This document shows positions 28,326 through 40,383 of a stretch of DNA of 64,000 bases, piece by piece. A program made the position numbers and the translations under genes. This stretch comes from Prinia subflava. Taxonomy: Eukaryota > Chordata > Aves > Passeriformes > Cisticolidae. The stretch covers positions 8,781,081-8,845,080 of the forward strand of contig NC_086258.1 in the NCBI RefSeq assembly GCF_021018805.1, written 5' to 3'. The notes beneath the pieces were generated by a model. That model saw only the letters and a list, made by a program, of their open reading frames with translations. It searched no databases and had not been told where the DNA came from. Numbering within the stretch: position 1 is the first letter of the stretch; every line of letters starts with the position of its first letter.

Positions 28326-31300
28326 AGGCAAACAGATTCCAGTCAGTCATAAACAATCTTGGGTTAAGTGACTGTGCTGCCTGGCATCCCAGGGGAGAGC
28401 AGGAATGAAACTCGAGCAAATCTGAGGCCAACGTGACTTGATGGAGCGTAACAAGGCAGGAGATGTCCTGTTGTGTTGGCTTAGCCTGCTGCTTCTCCAC
28501 TGACACTGTTTTGGATTGCATTTAGTGGTGAAACAAACACAATCGAGGGGAATCAGGTGAATTTATGAGCAGAGGGTCAGCAACCCCAGGGACTGTCCTT
28601 AGCAAGGGGGATTTATAAAGCTCCTCTGCTCTCATGGTCGTGCTGGTGTCCCAGCTGGGACTGGCATCAGCTCCGATGCCAGGGCTGGGATTAATGACCT
28701 GCAAATTGCTGAGTAGATGTAAAGAGCTGAAAGGTGGAAGGAGGGATTTGGAAGGGCCAAGGGGAGCACTCCAGAGAGGAATAAATGCAGTGGGAAGTGG
28801 AACTGTGGCTGGCAGCATCTGCTGTGTGGGCAGGATTCAAAACATGCAGCAGTGAGGTAGGACAGGAGGACCCAATTCCCAGATTTTGATTGGACTGTTT
28901 GGATTTCAAACATTCCTCTTGTTGAAGGAAAGGGCTAAATCTTGCCCTTCTTGGTAGCTGTTTGATGCCTTGTTGAAAGGTTGGAGCAGAACAAAGTAAC
29001 ATGTGAAGAAAAGGCTGGGAGCCCAATAAAACAGCCTCACACAGTGCACAGAGCTTTGAGACTTTGCCACCATGGACTCTGCATTTTCCAGCTCAAAAGG
29101 AATTTTCCTTCTTCTGTTTAGTGACACAAATATACCCAGGTGTGCAGCAACCTGCATATTTTAATCCAGTCACACTAAGCCACGGTAAATCAGGGGATTT
29201 TGAGGTTTACAGGATAGAAAGAAAAGGCAAATTGATTAAACTTAGAGGAGCTAAAGCCCACCCTGGCCCCATGGTGGTTCCACATAAGTCAGATTTAACC
29301 CCTGCCCTTAGCTGGGAATGGGATCACACAGATTTTCTGTGTCTAATCCAGGAACTCATGGACTCAGCACTCAGGACCTGGTAATAAATGATGATGAAGG
29401 CAGCACTGCAAAAATAATGTTGTTGCTGTCTCACAGCACTCCATAGATCACTGTGCTTAAGTGTCAATAAATGGGGGCATCTGAACACAGTAAATCATTC
29501 CCCATTTATCTGAGCCCCTGTTACAGAGCAGGGCTTGGGGCTCACAGCAAATTTTGTCTCATTTTTAGGTGTAGCAGGCTGGTTTGGGAGCTTTACCAGA
29601 TGGACTCTTCTGGTAAAGTTCCAGGAGCATCCCTGAGCTGTGGGATCTCCAATCTGTGGGTTGTGGACTCTGCCTCGCGTCCCTCTGAGGGACACAGGTA
29701 TTGTGCCTGCTGCTCTGGTTTGGGGCACAGGGAACACGGGGCTGCTCCTGCCCCCACCAAGATCCACAAGAATCTTTTTGCATCAGCTCCTGAGTGTTTT
29801 AGGTCAGGCTTTAAGGCACCTCATCACTCTGTACTGTAATTCTCACCACCCACGCACCCTTCCTTTCTCACTTGGCAGTGCAGGGTGACAAGGTGGAAGG
29901 AAATGTGTCGTTTTACCTGTAGATTGGTGATTTCAATTGCCAACTCCCGACCTGGCACTATAAATCCTCTCCTGCAGCTGGAGAGCCCCGTTTACTACAG
30001 CGGGTTTCCATGGCAATGCTGTGCTCTCTCACATTCCACTGCACCGTGCAGGCAGCACTCCCCTCTTTTCACTTCAGATTCCATTCACACAGTCTCCTAT
30101 TGATAGGAAAAAAAAACCCCAAATGGGCCATGGATAGCTATTCCCTATCTTAACACGCTTTCCCCCAATAACTGGATGATGGATCTGTATTTTAGCACAT
30201 CAAGAGAACACTTGCCCTTTGCCAGACACCACTTGGCAGGCAGCATAAAATCCAGATATTCCGAAGGTCTGCTTCTATCCTGACACACATTACTCCTGTT
30301 ATTTTAGGACATCAGTAGGAAAATACGAGTTTGCTATTCCCTGGTGTTTCTGGCTGCCAGCCAAGCAAAGGCAGCGTGTCTCTGTTGCAGCAAATCCTTC
30401 CCTGAGCCTGGGCAGGCTCGTGGCAGCTCCCACCTGCATCCGAGCTGTTCTCAGCACTCAGAGCAACTCAGCCACCGTGGGGATGGCACAGCCCGTGGGG
30501 AAAGGATCTGCTGCCTCCCAGCAGTGTGGGAGGGAATTAGGAATTTCATCTGAAACAAAAAAAGAGGAAATGTTATCAGAGGTACCAGCAAAAATCAGAC
30601 TCCTCCCGGTCTCTGGGTGTTTTACATGGACACTGATATCTCACAACGTTACCTGTGGAAAAAGAAATTTGTGTTTTATCTCAGGAGCTGTGATATGGCA
30701 CCGTTAATGGGGCAGCCCATTTGTCTCAGTCTTATTATGCAGCTGATTTGAGAGATGATAAGTTCTGCTAAGAATGACTTCAAAGCAGAGTGGTCCCCTA
30801 AGCTCCTTGCGGGTTCCAATCAAATCCCAATTTATTAAGTGTCTTTATCTTTGTCCCTTTTAACTTCAGGGAGTGTTTTGTCACAGATTCCAGGGGGTGC
30901 AGGATTGGGGCCTCGGCTGTCGGATTTTAGAGCAGTGCACTTGGTTTTTAATCAGCTGCCTCTTCCCTCCCCATGCTCACTACAAAATTCATGTCACATC
31001 CAGCTGGCAAGCGAAGTCTAGATTTGGGCTTCGATTGTTTGCTAACTGAGAATTGCTGTGGAGATGGTTTACCAATGAAAATTGCTTAGTCAGGCACTGT
31101 AAAAAAATCAACAAAGAAATACCATTTTCTTTCCTTTTAGCTGGACGAGTTTCCCAGAAGTTGGGAACTCACAACACTCCCACAAAGCCAGGCACAGGGA
31201 GCAAACCAGCAAGGCAATAAAGGAGTGTGGCTGCCAGAGCTGTGGGCTGTTTGTAAGATTCTTGGAGCGTTTCTGGAGGGTGCAAAAATTTCAAAACACC

Positions 31301-34279
31301 GAGACTTAGGAGGAATTTCTAGTTTTGGTTCACATACATCTGCACTTCCTGAATTTTGCTAGACTTTGTGGGTTACTGGGTGAAGTATTTCCTAAACAGT
31401 GACAGTGCACAGCAGCAGAAGCTGAAGCCTCTGGGAGGTGAATCCATATCAAACAAACCTTCAGACTCCAAACAGCCTCGTGCAGGGTTGAGTAAACACC
31501 AAACTCACCTGATTTTGCCTTGCAAAAACACCAGAAATCCCCACTGGAGCTCTGAGTGCCACAGTGTGGCAGAGCTGGGCACTTCTTGCCCTGTTCTGCA
31601 TCGTGTGAGCAAGGGGGAAGAGCTGGTTGGGAAAAAGAAGAGTCCAACCCAGACAGTGTGGGAAAACCCCGTGTGGGGGATCAGCTGCACCTCCTTTGGT
31701 TCTTAGATGAGAAACTCTGCAATATCCTTGCCAGAAAAAGCCTAAAATTCCTCTGTAAAAGCTGCTCTGAATAGGCCACAGCCTGTTGTCTGATTTGCTA
31801 AAATGAGTAGGTGGAAGTTGGAGTATCTCAGCCGGGGAAATTCAGTGTTTTGGGGGCTGGTGCCTCAAAAATGCCACAGGAGTGAAAACCCAGGGCCTCT
31901 TCCTGCCTTGGTTGCATGAGACAGGAGCTGTGGAGCCAGCAGGACTGAACTGTACATCACTGCCTCATTCTGCTCATCCAGATCTAAAATACAAATCCTG
32001 ATGGTTTTGCTCCTCTTTGCCTCAGCTCACACTGGGCGCCCTGACTTGGGAGTTTTACACTCTGCAGAAGTGGGATTTGGCCCAGCGATAGGTTTCACTT
32101 CCATCTCTCAGCAGATTTGTGGTCTAACACTCCAAGATGTGCAGCATAACACAGTGGCAATCTGTCACTCTCCTGGCTCCTGTCAGCTCTGACAGCTTGC
32201 TGAGAAAATATGGAGCCAAAACAGGCGCCAGTCCGACCTGAGGGAGCGCAGAGGCGTCGCCTGCCGAGAGCTCTGCCTGTCACAGCACAGACACTCCTGC
32301 TCCACTTGGCTCTCCCATCATCCCAGCAGCATCCCTGGGACCAGCTCTGGGCTTTCCTGGTGGCTGTCACAGCGTCCCATCTTCCCAAACCTTCCCCAAG
32401 CGTGTCCCTCCCGCTGCTGAGGCTGCACATCGTGTTCTGTCCCCTCTTTGAGGTTCCACCCTGAGCCCCCAGACTGCAGTCAGGGCTCTTATCAGGGAAT
32501 AGCTGTGGCTCCCCTCTTGGACAGGCTCTGCATTCCCAGCACTGAAACCTCTAATCAGGCCAGAACGTTGGCTTGGAACAGCTTGAAACGGGAATTTGCA
32601 GTCTGTCAGCCCAGGAATTCCTTCTTTGGTTAGGCTGGAAAAGCTGAAATCCTGGGGATATCTGAGTAGGGATATTTATTAGATCAGGCTGAGTTTGCTT
32701 CTTCAAGAGGAGTTCTTAGAGGCCACAGGGATCCCTGGGCATGGAGGGATGTGGTGCCAGTCTCACCCCACCCTCTGAGTGCTTTAATAACCAACACTCA
32801 CAATCCCGGCATTGCTGCTAGAAGCAAATCTGTGGAGTTACAAAGAATGAACAGAGAAGTAAAACTATAAACCAGAAAAAGGAGTCAGATTCAATATGAA
32901 CCAAAATGCTGACGGAACAGCACACAGCTGCCTCTGCCCTGCAGTGGGGTGGGAGAAGAGAATACAGAGCATTTTCTTGGGGTGCTCACTGAAATTCAAC
33001 CCCCAGCAGCAGTAAGTGGGGTAAGCAGAAATGTGTTTGATGGCTTTGCAGAGGTAATTTTGAGGGGTTGTAAGAAATGCAGGGTCAAGCTTCAGTCCAG
33101 GACATCACAGCCGTGTGAAGTCCATCAGATGCTCCATAAAAAGAGTGAAAACGAAAAGGAAAGTGAATTGTTGCTGTTGCGAGAGTTTTGCTGATGCTTC
33201 CCGGTCCAGGCTTTGTCCAAGGCGGCACCTGCCCCTCCCCTGGGCTGTCCCGGCTCCAAACACTCCAGCAGCTCCGCTGTGCAGGCTGCGTTTGCCCTCT
33301 GCTGTTGGTTTATCACACTGTTCCCTCCGGATAACCCAAAACCTCGAGAACCTGAATAGTTACAGCCCGGATTTCAAATGCTTACACTTAAAAAATCGCG
33401 GCGCTTAAAATACGTGAGATATATACCTGAGACTTTAGTATACATTTCTTTTGTATTATCAAATTTTTGTTTATAATCATAAAGACCAGAAACTATTTTT
33501 TAAAATTGTCTCCTAAATAGAACCCAAAAATTAGGCTTCCTGCTTTCTTGAAAGTAGGAATTCAGGTGTGACTGAGAGCAGGATGGGTGAGCCCACAGGG
33601 GAAGGTGTGAGGAGAGATGCCCTGGGATGGGAAGAGCTGCTCTGCAGTGAGGAAAGACGCCCTGGGATGAGGATCCAGGGGGATCTGGTCTCTCTGCCTG
33701 CTCTGGCATCCCAGAAGTGCCGAGCTGCTCCCTGGTCACCCTGCCCTGTCCTCTGGTCACCGCCAGGATGCCAAACGCCCTGGAAAGGACACAAGGGCTG
33801 GTCTGGAAATCTGCTGGCACCTCGCCACGTGTTTGCAAGCTGAGATCAGCGCTCAGGCTCCTCTTGTTGCTGTTTGTTTTCTCCTCTGCTCCCAACAGCC
33901 CCTCCCTGTGCTGTGGCCGCTGTCGCCCCGCACGGAGGGGCACAAACAAAGGTGTGGAGTGGCTGAGCCCTGGAGGGCTTGGTGGGAGGGCTTGGTGGGA
34001 CTCCTCCACTCCTCCCGGGACTCCCGGGCAGGGCAGGGACTGATCTGGGACGTGTCTCTCCTGCTGGTGGCAGGAGCTGGAGCCTGAGGATGGCTCATCT
34101 TGGGAAGTTCAGCTCTTGGATCACTCTCACACCTCTCTTTGGAAGTGCCCTTGGGATCAGCCACTCTTGAAAGGCTGCAGATCTTCTCCAAAGGGCTTTT
34201 GACAGCTCCTAAGAGGGGATTTTGTTCCGTGCATGGCTGAGGCTTCAAAAGGTACAGGTTGAACTGGCAGGAACAGGGG

Positions 34280-34890
34280 GATGGATGGATGGATGGAGGG
34301 ATGGATGGATGGATGGATGGATGGATGGATGGGGGGATGGAGGGATGGATGGATGGATGGATGGATGGATGGATGGATGGATGGATGGATGGATGGATGG
34401 ATGGATGGATGGATGGATGGATGGATGGATGGATGCATGGATGGAGGGATGGATGGATGGATGGAGGGATGGATGGATGGATGGACGGAGGGATGAGGGA
34501 GGGATGGATGGATGGAGGGATGGATGGATGGATGGATGGATGGATGGATGGATGGAGGGATGGATGAATGGATGATGGATGGATGATGGATGGATGGATG
34601 GATGGATGGATGGATGGATGGATGGATGGACGGAGGGATGAGGGAGGGATGGATGGATGGAGGGATGGATGGATGGAGGGATGGAGGGATGGAGGGATGG
34701 ATGAATGGATGATGGATGGATGATGGATGGATGGATGGATGGATGGATGGATGGATGGATGAATGGATGATGCATGGATGGATGCATGGATGGATGGATG
34801 GATGGATGAATGGATGGATGAATGGATGATGCATGGATGGATGCATGGATGGATGGATGGATGGATGATGGGTGATGGATGGATGGAGCT
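34280..34890. repeat. GGAT tetranucleotide microsatellite (~600 bp)
   Basis: Long array of GGAT (ATGG) units with GGAGGGAT, GGATGCAT and GGATGAAT interruptions. A block of about 130 bp with the order GGACGGAGGGATGAGGGAGG then GGATGATGGATGG occurs twice, at about 34480-34600 and 34625-34740, indicating an internal duplication. All frames are open on both strands, which explains the long repetitive open frames. The array ends about 300 bp before the first proposed CCDC187 exon. Confidence 0.93.
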
Positions 34891-35224
34891 GCTTTTCCCA
34901 ACTCTCTGGCCATTCCTGAGCTCCCAGGCAGCTCTGCAAAGTGCACTGACCCACAGCAGGACATTTACCAGCTCTGTCATGTCCCTGTCTCTCCTAAGAC
35001 CCCTTCACAAGGCTGAGAAAATTAATAATAGCAGAGAACATTTGCAAACTCCATAAAAATGTAAATGCTGAGACTCTTTATGGGCAGTCAGCAATAAGAG
35101 ATAAGATATAAATTTATATTTATATCAGCATATAAACGCCCTGGGCTGTTCTCAGAGGGCAGCAGTGACCTGTCCTTTTGCACGGTTGTTTCAGACATGG
35201 AGACCAAGTAAGCAGAGCTGAAAG

Positions 35225-35267
35225 ATGGAGAACAGCTTTGCCTCTGGAGACCTGGCTCCTCTGACTG
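35225..35267 (+). CDS. CCDC187: CCDC187 proposed exon 1 (start codon)
   Basis: Tentative start exon. The ATG at 35225 has a good Kozak context (AAAG-ATG-G), opens MENSFASGDLAPLT and reaches a donor CTG|GTGTGT at 35268 with one base left over. That is exactly what the next exon needs. A possible acceptor, TTGTTTCAG, ends at 35194, so the exon may carry about 30 bases of 5' UTR after an unseen untranslated exon. The short sequence has no recognisable domain, so the call rests on start context, phase and proximity. A second ATG at 35197 runs into a stop after three codons. Confidence 0.42.
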
Positions 35268-35986
35268 GTGTGTGGGTAATGAGCTTCTCCTTTCCTCTGC
35301 ACACTCGTGGCAGAGGCTTGGGTAACTTTATTTTAAACCCGGGATTTATCGCTTGTGGAAAGACTTCAGTGCTTAGTTTAATCTGGATCCTGTCACTTCA
35401 GGCACAATGGAGCAAATATTTTGAAGTTTGGGAGCACTGGGCAGTTTTGTAACTGTTCACAGCCCTCAGAGCAACACCAAGCCCCCATTTCATGCTGCTT
35501 TCTAAAGAAACCTGCTCTGTGAACCTGCTCAGCCTGACAGCATCACAGCTCAGTTTCTGTCGAGTGTATTCAATGAGTTCACAGCAGGAGCTTCTCTCTA
35601 TCTGATGTGTCACGTATTTTTTTTCCATAAAAAGACATGAGCCATTCTTTCATGATTAGTCCTGTGTGGTTTTGGTGGTGTTTTGTTGGTTTGGTTTTCT
35701 TTTTTTAAGCAGTTACTACAAATAGGACAGAATTGGGAAATTCAGCTCAGTCTTTTCTAAATGTGTGCTAATATCAGCAAAGATTTTGCTGAATAAGCAC
35801 CAACACAGCCCAGAGAGCTGATGGAACTGGGCACACACTGAGATACAAAAGCAGCCCAGACTCATTTTTTCAGGAGCAGTTCTGTGCTTCAGCCACCAGC
35901 TCAGTGACCTATTCTGGCTTGGGCATGAGGGGAAATTGTCAATAATGAAGAGACGCTAAAATATCTTTCATTTCTTTATTCCACAG

Positions 35987-36030
35987 CTGTGGCCTTGGCT
36001 TGGCAGAGTCTGCAGGAAGCCAAAGCAGTG
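35987..36030 (+). CDS. CCDC187: CCDC187 exon 2 (44-nt, N-terminal helix)
   Basis: Acceptor CTTTATTCCACAG ends at 35986 and donor GTG|GTATGT begins at 36031. The exon encodes VALAWQSLQEAKAV. Joined to the next exon this gives WQSLQEAKAVLQRIENKF, which matches the CEP350 N-terminal segment that I recall as WDALSQTKAALRHIENKLE. This segment is the first recognisable conserved block of the family. It starts with two bases of a split codon and ends in phase 0. Although short, the fit of similarity, splice sites and phase makes it convincing. Confidence 0.7.
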
Positions 36031-36769
36031 GTATGTGCAGTTCAGGGAGCACTTGTCACGCACCTTTATCTCTTTCTGTCAGCTGCCTTTATCACCTCCA
36101 GGGCTGAATTCCATGGAAAAATTGTAACTGAAAGCAATGTAAACCTTCCACTTGTTTGTTTTTTTTTCCAGTGAACACATCCCCTCTTTGTTTGCTAAAC
36201 AACAAAGAGAGGATAAGGGGAAAAGTGAGGAGCTTTACCCAATTTCACAGCACTCACAAAGTTCATGACAAAAACAGACAAAGCTTTGCCTTGCTCATGT
36301 TTGAAGCCCTGAGCAGAACAACAGCTGGGACATCCTCTGGATTCTCCCTGCCGTGGTAGGGAACACGATGGAGTTGTGAGCACAGCAGCTGCCATCATAA
36401 CTGACATTCCTTGGATAAATGCAGAATATTATCCAAATCCACGGGGTGTTGCTTGCACACAGCAGCATCCCACTGCTCAAGTTGCTCTTGGCTGGGGTCA
36501 CCTCCAGCTTAAGCTGTTTTTAAAAACATCAATAAAAATTGTACATAAAGGAGAGTGGTGATTTCACCTCTCATCTTCCCAGTCAATTGCATTCTTTCCA
36601 ACTGTAGGAAATACCACATGGAACATGCTCAGACAAGCCAGTGTTTACACAGTCACTAGGAGCTGCAAAATTAATCAGAGAAGCAGTGGATGCCAGCAAA
36701 AAGCCACTCCAGAAAAAAAAACCCCAAAACATATGTCTCCTTTCAAAAGAAAAATCTGCTTTTTCACAG

Positions 36770-36863
36770 CTACAAAGGATTGAAAACAAATTTGATCATC
36801 AAACGTGGAGCTGTGCCAAATCACAGGCAGCCAGAAAAAAGCTTTGGCACGGAAAGAGCTTTG
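36770..36863 (+). CDS. CCDC187: CCDC187 exon 3
   Basis: Acceptor CTGCTTTTTCACAG ends at 36769 and an excellent donor, TTTG|GTGAGT, begins at 36864. The exon encodes LQRIENKFDHQTWSC followed by a basic stretch (KSQAARKKLWHGKSF). The opening residues continue the helix from exon 2 and correspond to LRHIENKLE of CEP350. It begins in phase 0 and ends with one extra base, G. The following intron, 36864-38342, holds no other exon I can support. Confidence 0.7.
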
Positions 36864-38342
36864 GTGAGTCCTGGAAAACCGCTGAGATGGGGCTGGAGGG
36901 AAGGGAAGGTGACAGGAGATAGTGAAAAACCCTCTTTGCTGAGGCAAGTCTGTATTTTAATCAGCTTTTTGTGGTGTTCCCAGCAAAATCTAACAATGCA
37001 CAGGAAGTCACACCTTGCTGGGGAGAGCTCAAGCAAAAGCTGCAGCATCAACACCCACCAAAAGCTCCCTGTGCTTCTCCTCTGGGGGTTCCTTCCCTGG
37101 AGATCCACGGGAGTGATGTAAATGCAGCATTTTGTTTGCTAACTTTGGCAGGAAATGCATAATGTGTTCAAAATCGTTTCTAAAAGATGAAGTGGGAGAA
37201 GAAAAAAAGCAGGAAATTTAACCCAAATCCAGAATGATCTTAAAAACTAATGACAAAAGCAGACTTGTTATTTTTACATCTGTTAAATATTTGTTTCTGA
37301 GGTGGTTTATTGGCTGGGAACAGTTTTGGTTGCCAGCCTTTAATATTTATTTAATATTTATGGGCCAGATTTTTTGAGGGGTAGTCCCCAGTCAAAGTTG
37401 CTCTTTGAATTTAATGGTTCAGGAATATTTTTGACATTTTGACATAGTTCTGATGTGCTATAGATGGCAAGAGGAACAAAGATGAAACAGCTCTGAGTGA
37501 GAAAAAGAGCAACAAGATTGCTCCAGCCCACAGGTAAATAATATAATAAATAATCTCAGCAGGGTGGGATGAACAGCTGGTGAAGACACACGTAAAGAGA
37601 TTTAAAATTCTGGGATGCAGGACTTCAGGCAAAGTTTAGCACCTTATTATTTATTAGGGGAAAAAAGGAACAAAAGAGTCACCAAACAATTTCTCCCTCA
37701 GCTGTGACCAACAAGGCACCGGAGGAAGGAAGTGCCTGACATCAGTTCTCTGCCCATGCCCATAATTTCTCATATCAGGTCACGATTTGCCCTGTACTTC
37801 CCCAATATTATCTTTATTTGCCAGGCTGCTGGCGAGTGGCAAAATGCTGATTCTGTGCAGATGCTGAGGGCACACGTACAAACTCAGCAGTCACTCGTGT
37901 CAGTGTTTGACCAAGTGAATAATTTCCAATCCCACATACTGACCCTTGTTTCTCTTTTTCTGAAGGGAGAGAAGCTCTGCTGTTCTCCCCCCTGCTCACT
38001 CACAGCCCTGTTTGCCTGAGGGCCCTGCTGTGATCTCTGGCCCGTCCAGAATGTCCCCTCTGTCCCCCAGGGCAGCCTGGGGACGCTGCAGCCCTGCCAG
38101 GATCCAGGCTGTGCATGGAAAAGGCTCAGCTGCGACATGGGCACCCTCAAAGAGCCCAAGAAGGGACAATTTCAGGGAGCTGGGAGATTCCAGAAGATTC
38201 CCAGCACAGAAGGAAAAATTTCCCTGCTCCCTGCATCACCCACCTCGCTCCCCTGAAGGGAGCAGCTCCTTCCCTGTCCCATGTGGCAGCAACACCCCCG
38301 TGCCCACGGCTCTCCTGCTCCCCACATCCCACCTCTGGACAG

Positions 38343-38564
38343 CCAGCAGGGCCAGAGAACACAAACTGGAGGAGCTGTGGAGAAAATCGCCCCAAAATAA
38401 ATTAGAGCAACTCAAGAAGAGGATCCAGGAGCAGAAGAGAAGGCAGCAAGCAGCAGCCCGGGAGCAGGAGCGCCTGGTTTTTGCTAAAGAGCCCCTGCCA
38501 AAGAGAGCCCTGAAAAGAAAGGTTTGCAGGGTGTCCTCTGCTCCTCCTGCTGCAGCTCACACAG
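38343..38564 (+). CDS. CCDC187: CCDC187 exon 4 (coiled coil and SSAPPA motif)
   Basis: Encodes a strongly basic helix (HKLEELWRKSPQNKLEQLKK, then RIQEQKRRQQAAAREQERL) followed by KRKVCRVSSAPPAAAHT. These match the CEP350 block LEKLKERIRKQ...KVRKVATAPPAP. The donor is ACAG|GTCAGT at 38565, leaving one base. The 5' boundary is the uncertain part. I chose the acceptor after the pyrimidine-rich CCCACCTCTGGACAG, because two leading bases are required by exon 3. The acceptor ending at 38258 (CTCCCCTGAAG) is also in phase. The frame stays open back to 37966, where another good acceptor lies, but its phase does not fit exon 3. The protein segment from about 38345 on is secure. Confidence 0.8.
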
Positions 38565-38668
38565 GTCAGTGGTGGTCTGGGATCTCTGGAGAAAGGCTGG
38601 AACTGGGTATTCCCAAGTTAAAATTTCACCCCTCCCTGTGGCACCTGGAGGGATCACCCATGTCCTTG

Positions 38669-38785
38669 TGCTAAATCCATTTATTTCTGCAGGTCCAAAC
38701 CTCCCTGTGCTAAATCCATTTATTTCTGCAGGTCCAAACCTCCCTGTGCTAAATCCATTTATTTCTGCAGGTCCAAACCTCCCTG
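38669..38785. repeat. 39-bp unit x3, each with an acceptor-like motif
   Basis: Three essentially identical 39-bp units (38669-38707, 38708-38746, 38747-38785) run from TGCTAAATCC to CCTCCCTG. Each contains TTTATTTCTGCAG|GTCC, a pyrimidine-rich tract ending in CAG. They lie about 105 bp after the exon 4 donor. Perfect identity suggests recent duplication. Confidence 0.95.
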
Positions 38786-40383
38786 TACTGTACATCCCGC
38801 CCTGCTCACTGAGTTCACTTCCTCACCGGATTTGCTCCCCAGCACACACAAATTCACAAATTTCCTCAAAATAGTAAAGAATTTGCTGCCAATCTATTTT
38901 TATTTCTCCGCTTTCCTCCCACATCCTTCCTTCTGCCACATATAAAACATGGACTAGGAGCCAGCAGTACAGTAGTGAGGAAAGGCACCGCAGGTACTTA
39001 AAGCAGGAATTGTGTAGTTCAGAGACCTTACAGGGGATTTAACAGCCCATTCAGTGGATCTGAAAGCAAATATTATTAGACCTTCTTATCCTGCTTTGCT
39101 GCTAAGTTTGGGGCTGCAGAACCATCCTTGGACAGCTGTCACTTTAGTTTAGTGTGGTTCCAGATCTGGGATTGCTGGGAGCAGGGCTTGGAGTCAGGAG
39201 CAGCCCTGCAGCCTCAGCCAGGGGGGATTACTGAGGAAATACGAGACTGGAGGAGCTGAAAAGCTGCACGTAAGAAATCTCATTGCTTTTTAATGTAATA
39301 GCATTAGTGTTAATTCACCGGCATCCCTGGCACTGCTCCCAGGGGCGTTTCCCTTGGTTTGCTCCCTGGCCCCTCTTGCAGGGATGTTGTGGTGCTGCCC
39401 TCGGGTCTGTGGCAGTCACGGGTCCCTTTCCAGCTGCATCAGGCAGAATTTTCTGTCCCAGTGCCTGATGTTACCCCTCCTAAAGCCAGAGCCACAATCC
39501 AGGCTGAGCCTCCTTGGGACATTCCCAAGGGAAGTCTTGTTCTGTTTGTTTTTAACCCAGACCATTTTACATGAGTGAGTGAGAGAACTGCCAGACAAAC
39601 TGTTCCACTTGTGGGACAGACACAGACTCTGAGGCTGGGGATTAACAGCTCCAGACACTCACTTCAGCTGCATCTTGTTCACTTTGCCTGTGTTTGCTGC
39701 TGAAAGAAGCGTGTCACATCTGCTTTGCCGAATATTCCCAGTGTCAGACACCTGCAGCCCAGCCCTGGCAGCCCAGTGCTGCTTTCCACACGTGCAGGAG
39801 CTCAGCTGTTGCACACCAGCATCTGCACAGGTCCTGGCAGCTCAAATGGCTCTCAAACATTTGAATTTCTGGGTTTTAGTGCTCTGACCCCAGCTCTTTT
39901 CTCTCCTTGCCTGATGAAGAGTGCAGAATACCAGGCAGAGAAGGATTTACTGTCCCTGGCTGAGGAAGGGATTATAAAAAAGCCCCAAAGATCTCAGGTT
40001 AGCAATGATGTGTCACAATTGGGAAATTCCCCAAGTATTCAGTGTTTGCTGTGCATGGAAAGGTTGGCCTGGATCTGCAGGGACACCAAGGGGAAGGTGT
40101 CCCACTGCACCCAGGGGATGCAGCACTTTGGGCAGGGCTGTTTTTGTGTTTTATGGATAGACAGAGTCATGGATGGAGCCTCAGGGATGGATACAGGCCA
40201 GTGCTTCCTTTGCTGGGACACCTACACAACAAAAATAAAATAAAGAAAGAGTCCTGCATGTTTGGTGACCAGTTTCAATAAAAAGACTCCTGGTTTTGTA
40301 TTCCAAAATGGGGCTGGGATTGGATTGTTGGGTTCAGCTACACTAATTCTTCTCTGTGTTTTATTTTCACCTCCTGATTAAAG
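38786..40383. other. CCDC187 intron 4, remainder
   Basis: Unique-looking intronic sequence. The only exon-like stretch is 39927-39997, described separately. Confidence 0.7.
39927..39997 (+). other. Possible alternative 71-nt CCDC187 exon
   Basis: An exon-like segment lies between an acceptor ending GAAGAGTGCAG and a donor CAG|GTTAGC. It would continue exon 4 in frame (HT-E) and encode YQAEKDLLSLAEEGIIKKPQ and RSQ, which loosely resembles the EFQNMSRELYRDLA part of CEP350. It ends in phase 0, however, while exon 5 needs one carried base, so including it would shift the frame. It may be a chance match, an exon spliced to something unseen, or a frame-breaking alternative exon. Confidence 0.3.

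Larger units (their letters stand above)
20551..34279. other. Intergenic region or CCDC187 5' flank, no supported exon
   Basis: About 13.7 kb between the GPSM1 promoter and the first CCDC187 exon I can support. I recognise three CR1-derived fragments and one AAAAT-type array, listed separately. No open frame here shows both recognisable protein similarity and splice signals. Untranslated first exons of CCDC187 could lie here, or at the CpG island, but cannot be identified from sequence alone. Confidence 0.6.

Noticed and set aside
33853..34980. Long minus-strand frames with Ser-Ile-His-Pro repeats
   Set aside because: They are translations of the GGAT microsatellite, equally open in other frames, with no start context or splice support.
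37966..38342. Upstream extension of exon 4 in the same frame, with an internal ATG at 38051
   Set aside because: Proline/serine-rich sequence with no family similarity; the acceptor at 37966 does not match the phase of exon 3. It remains possible as an alternative first exon.
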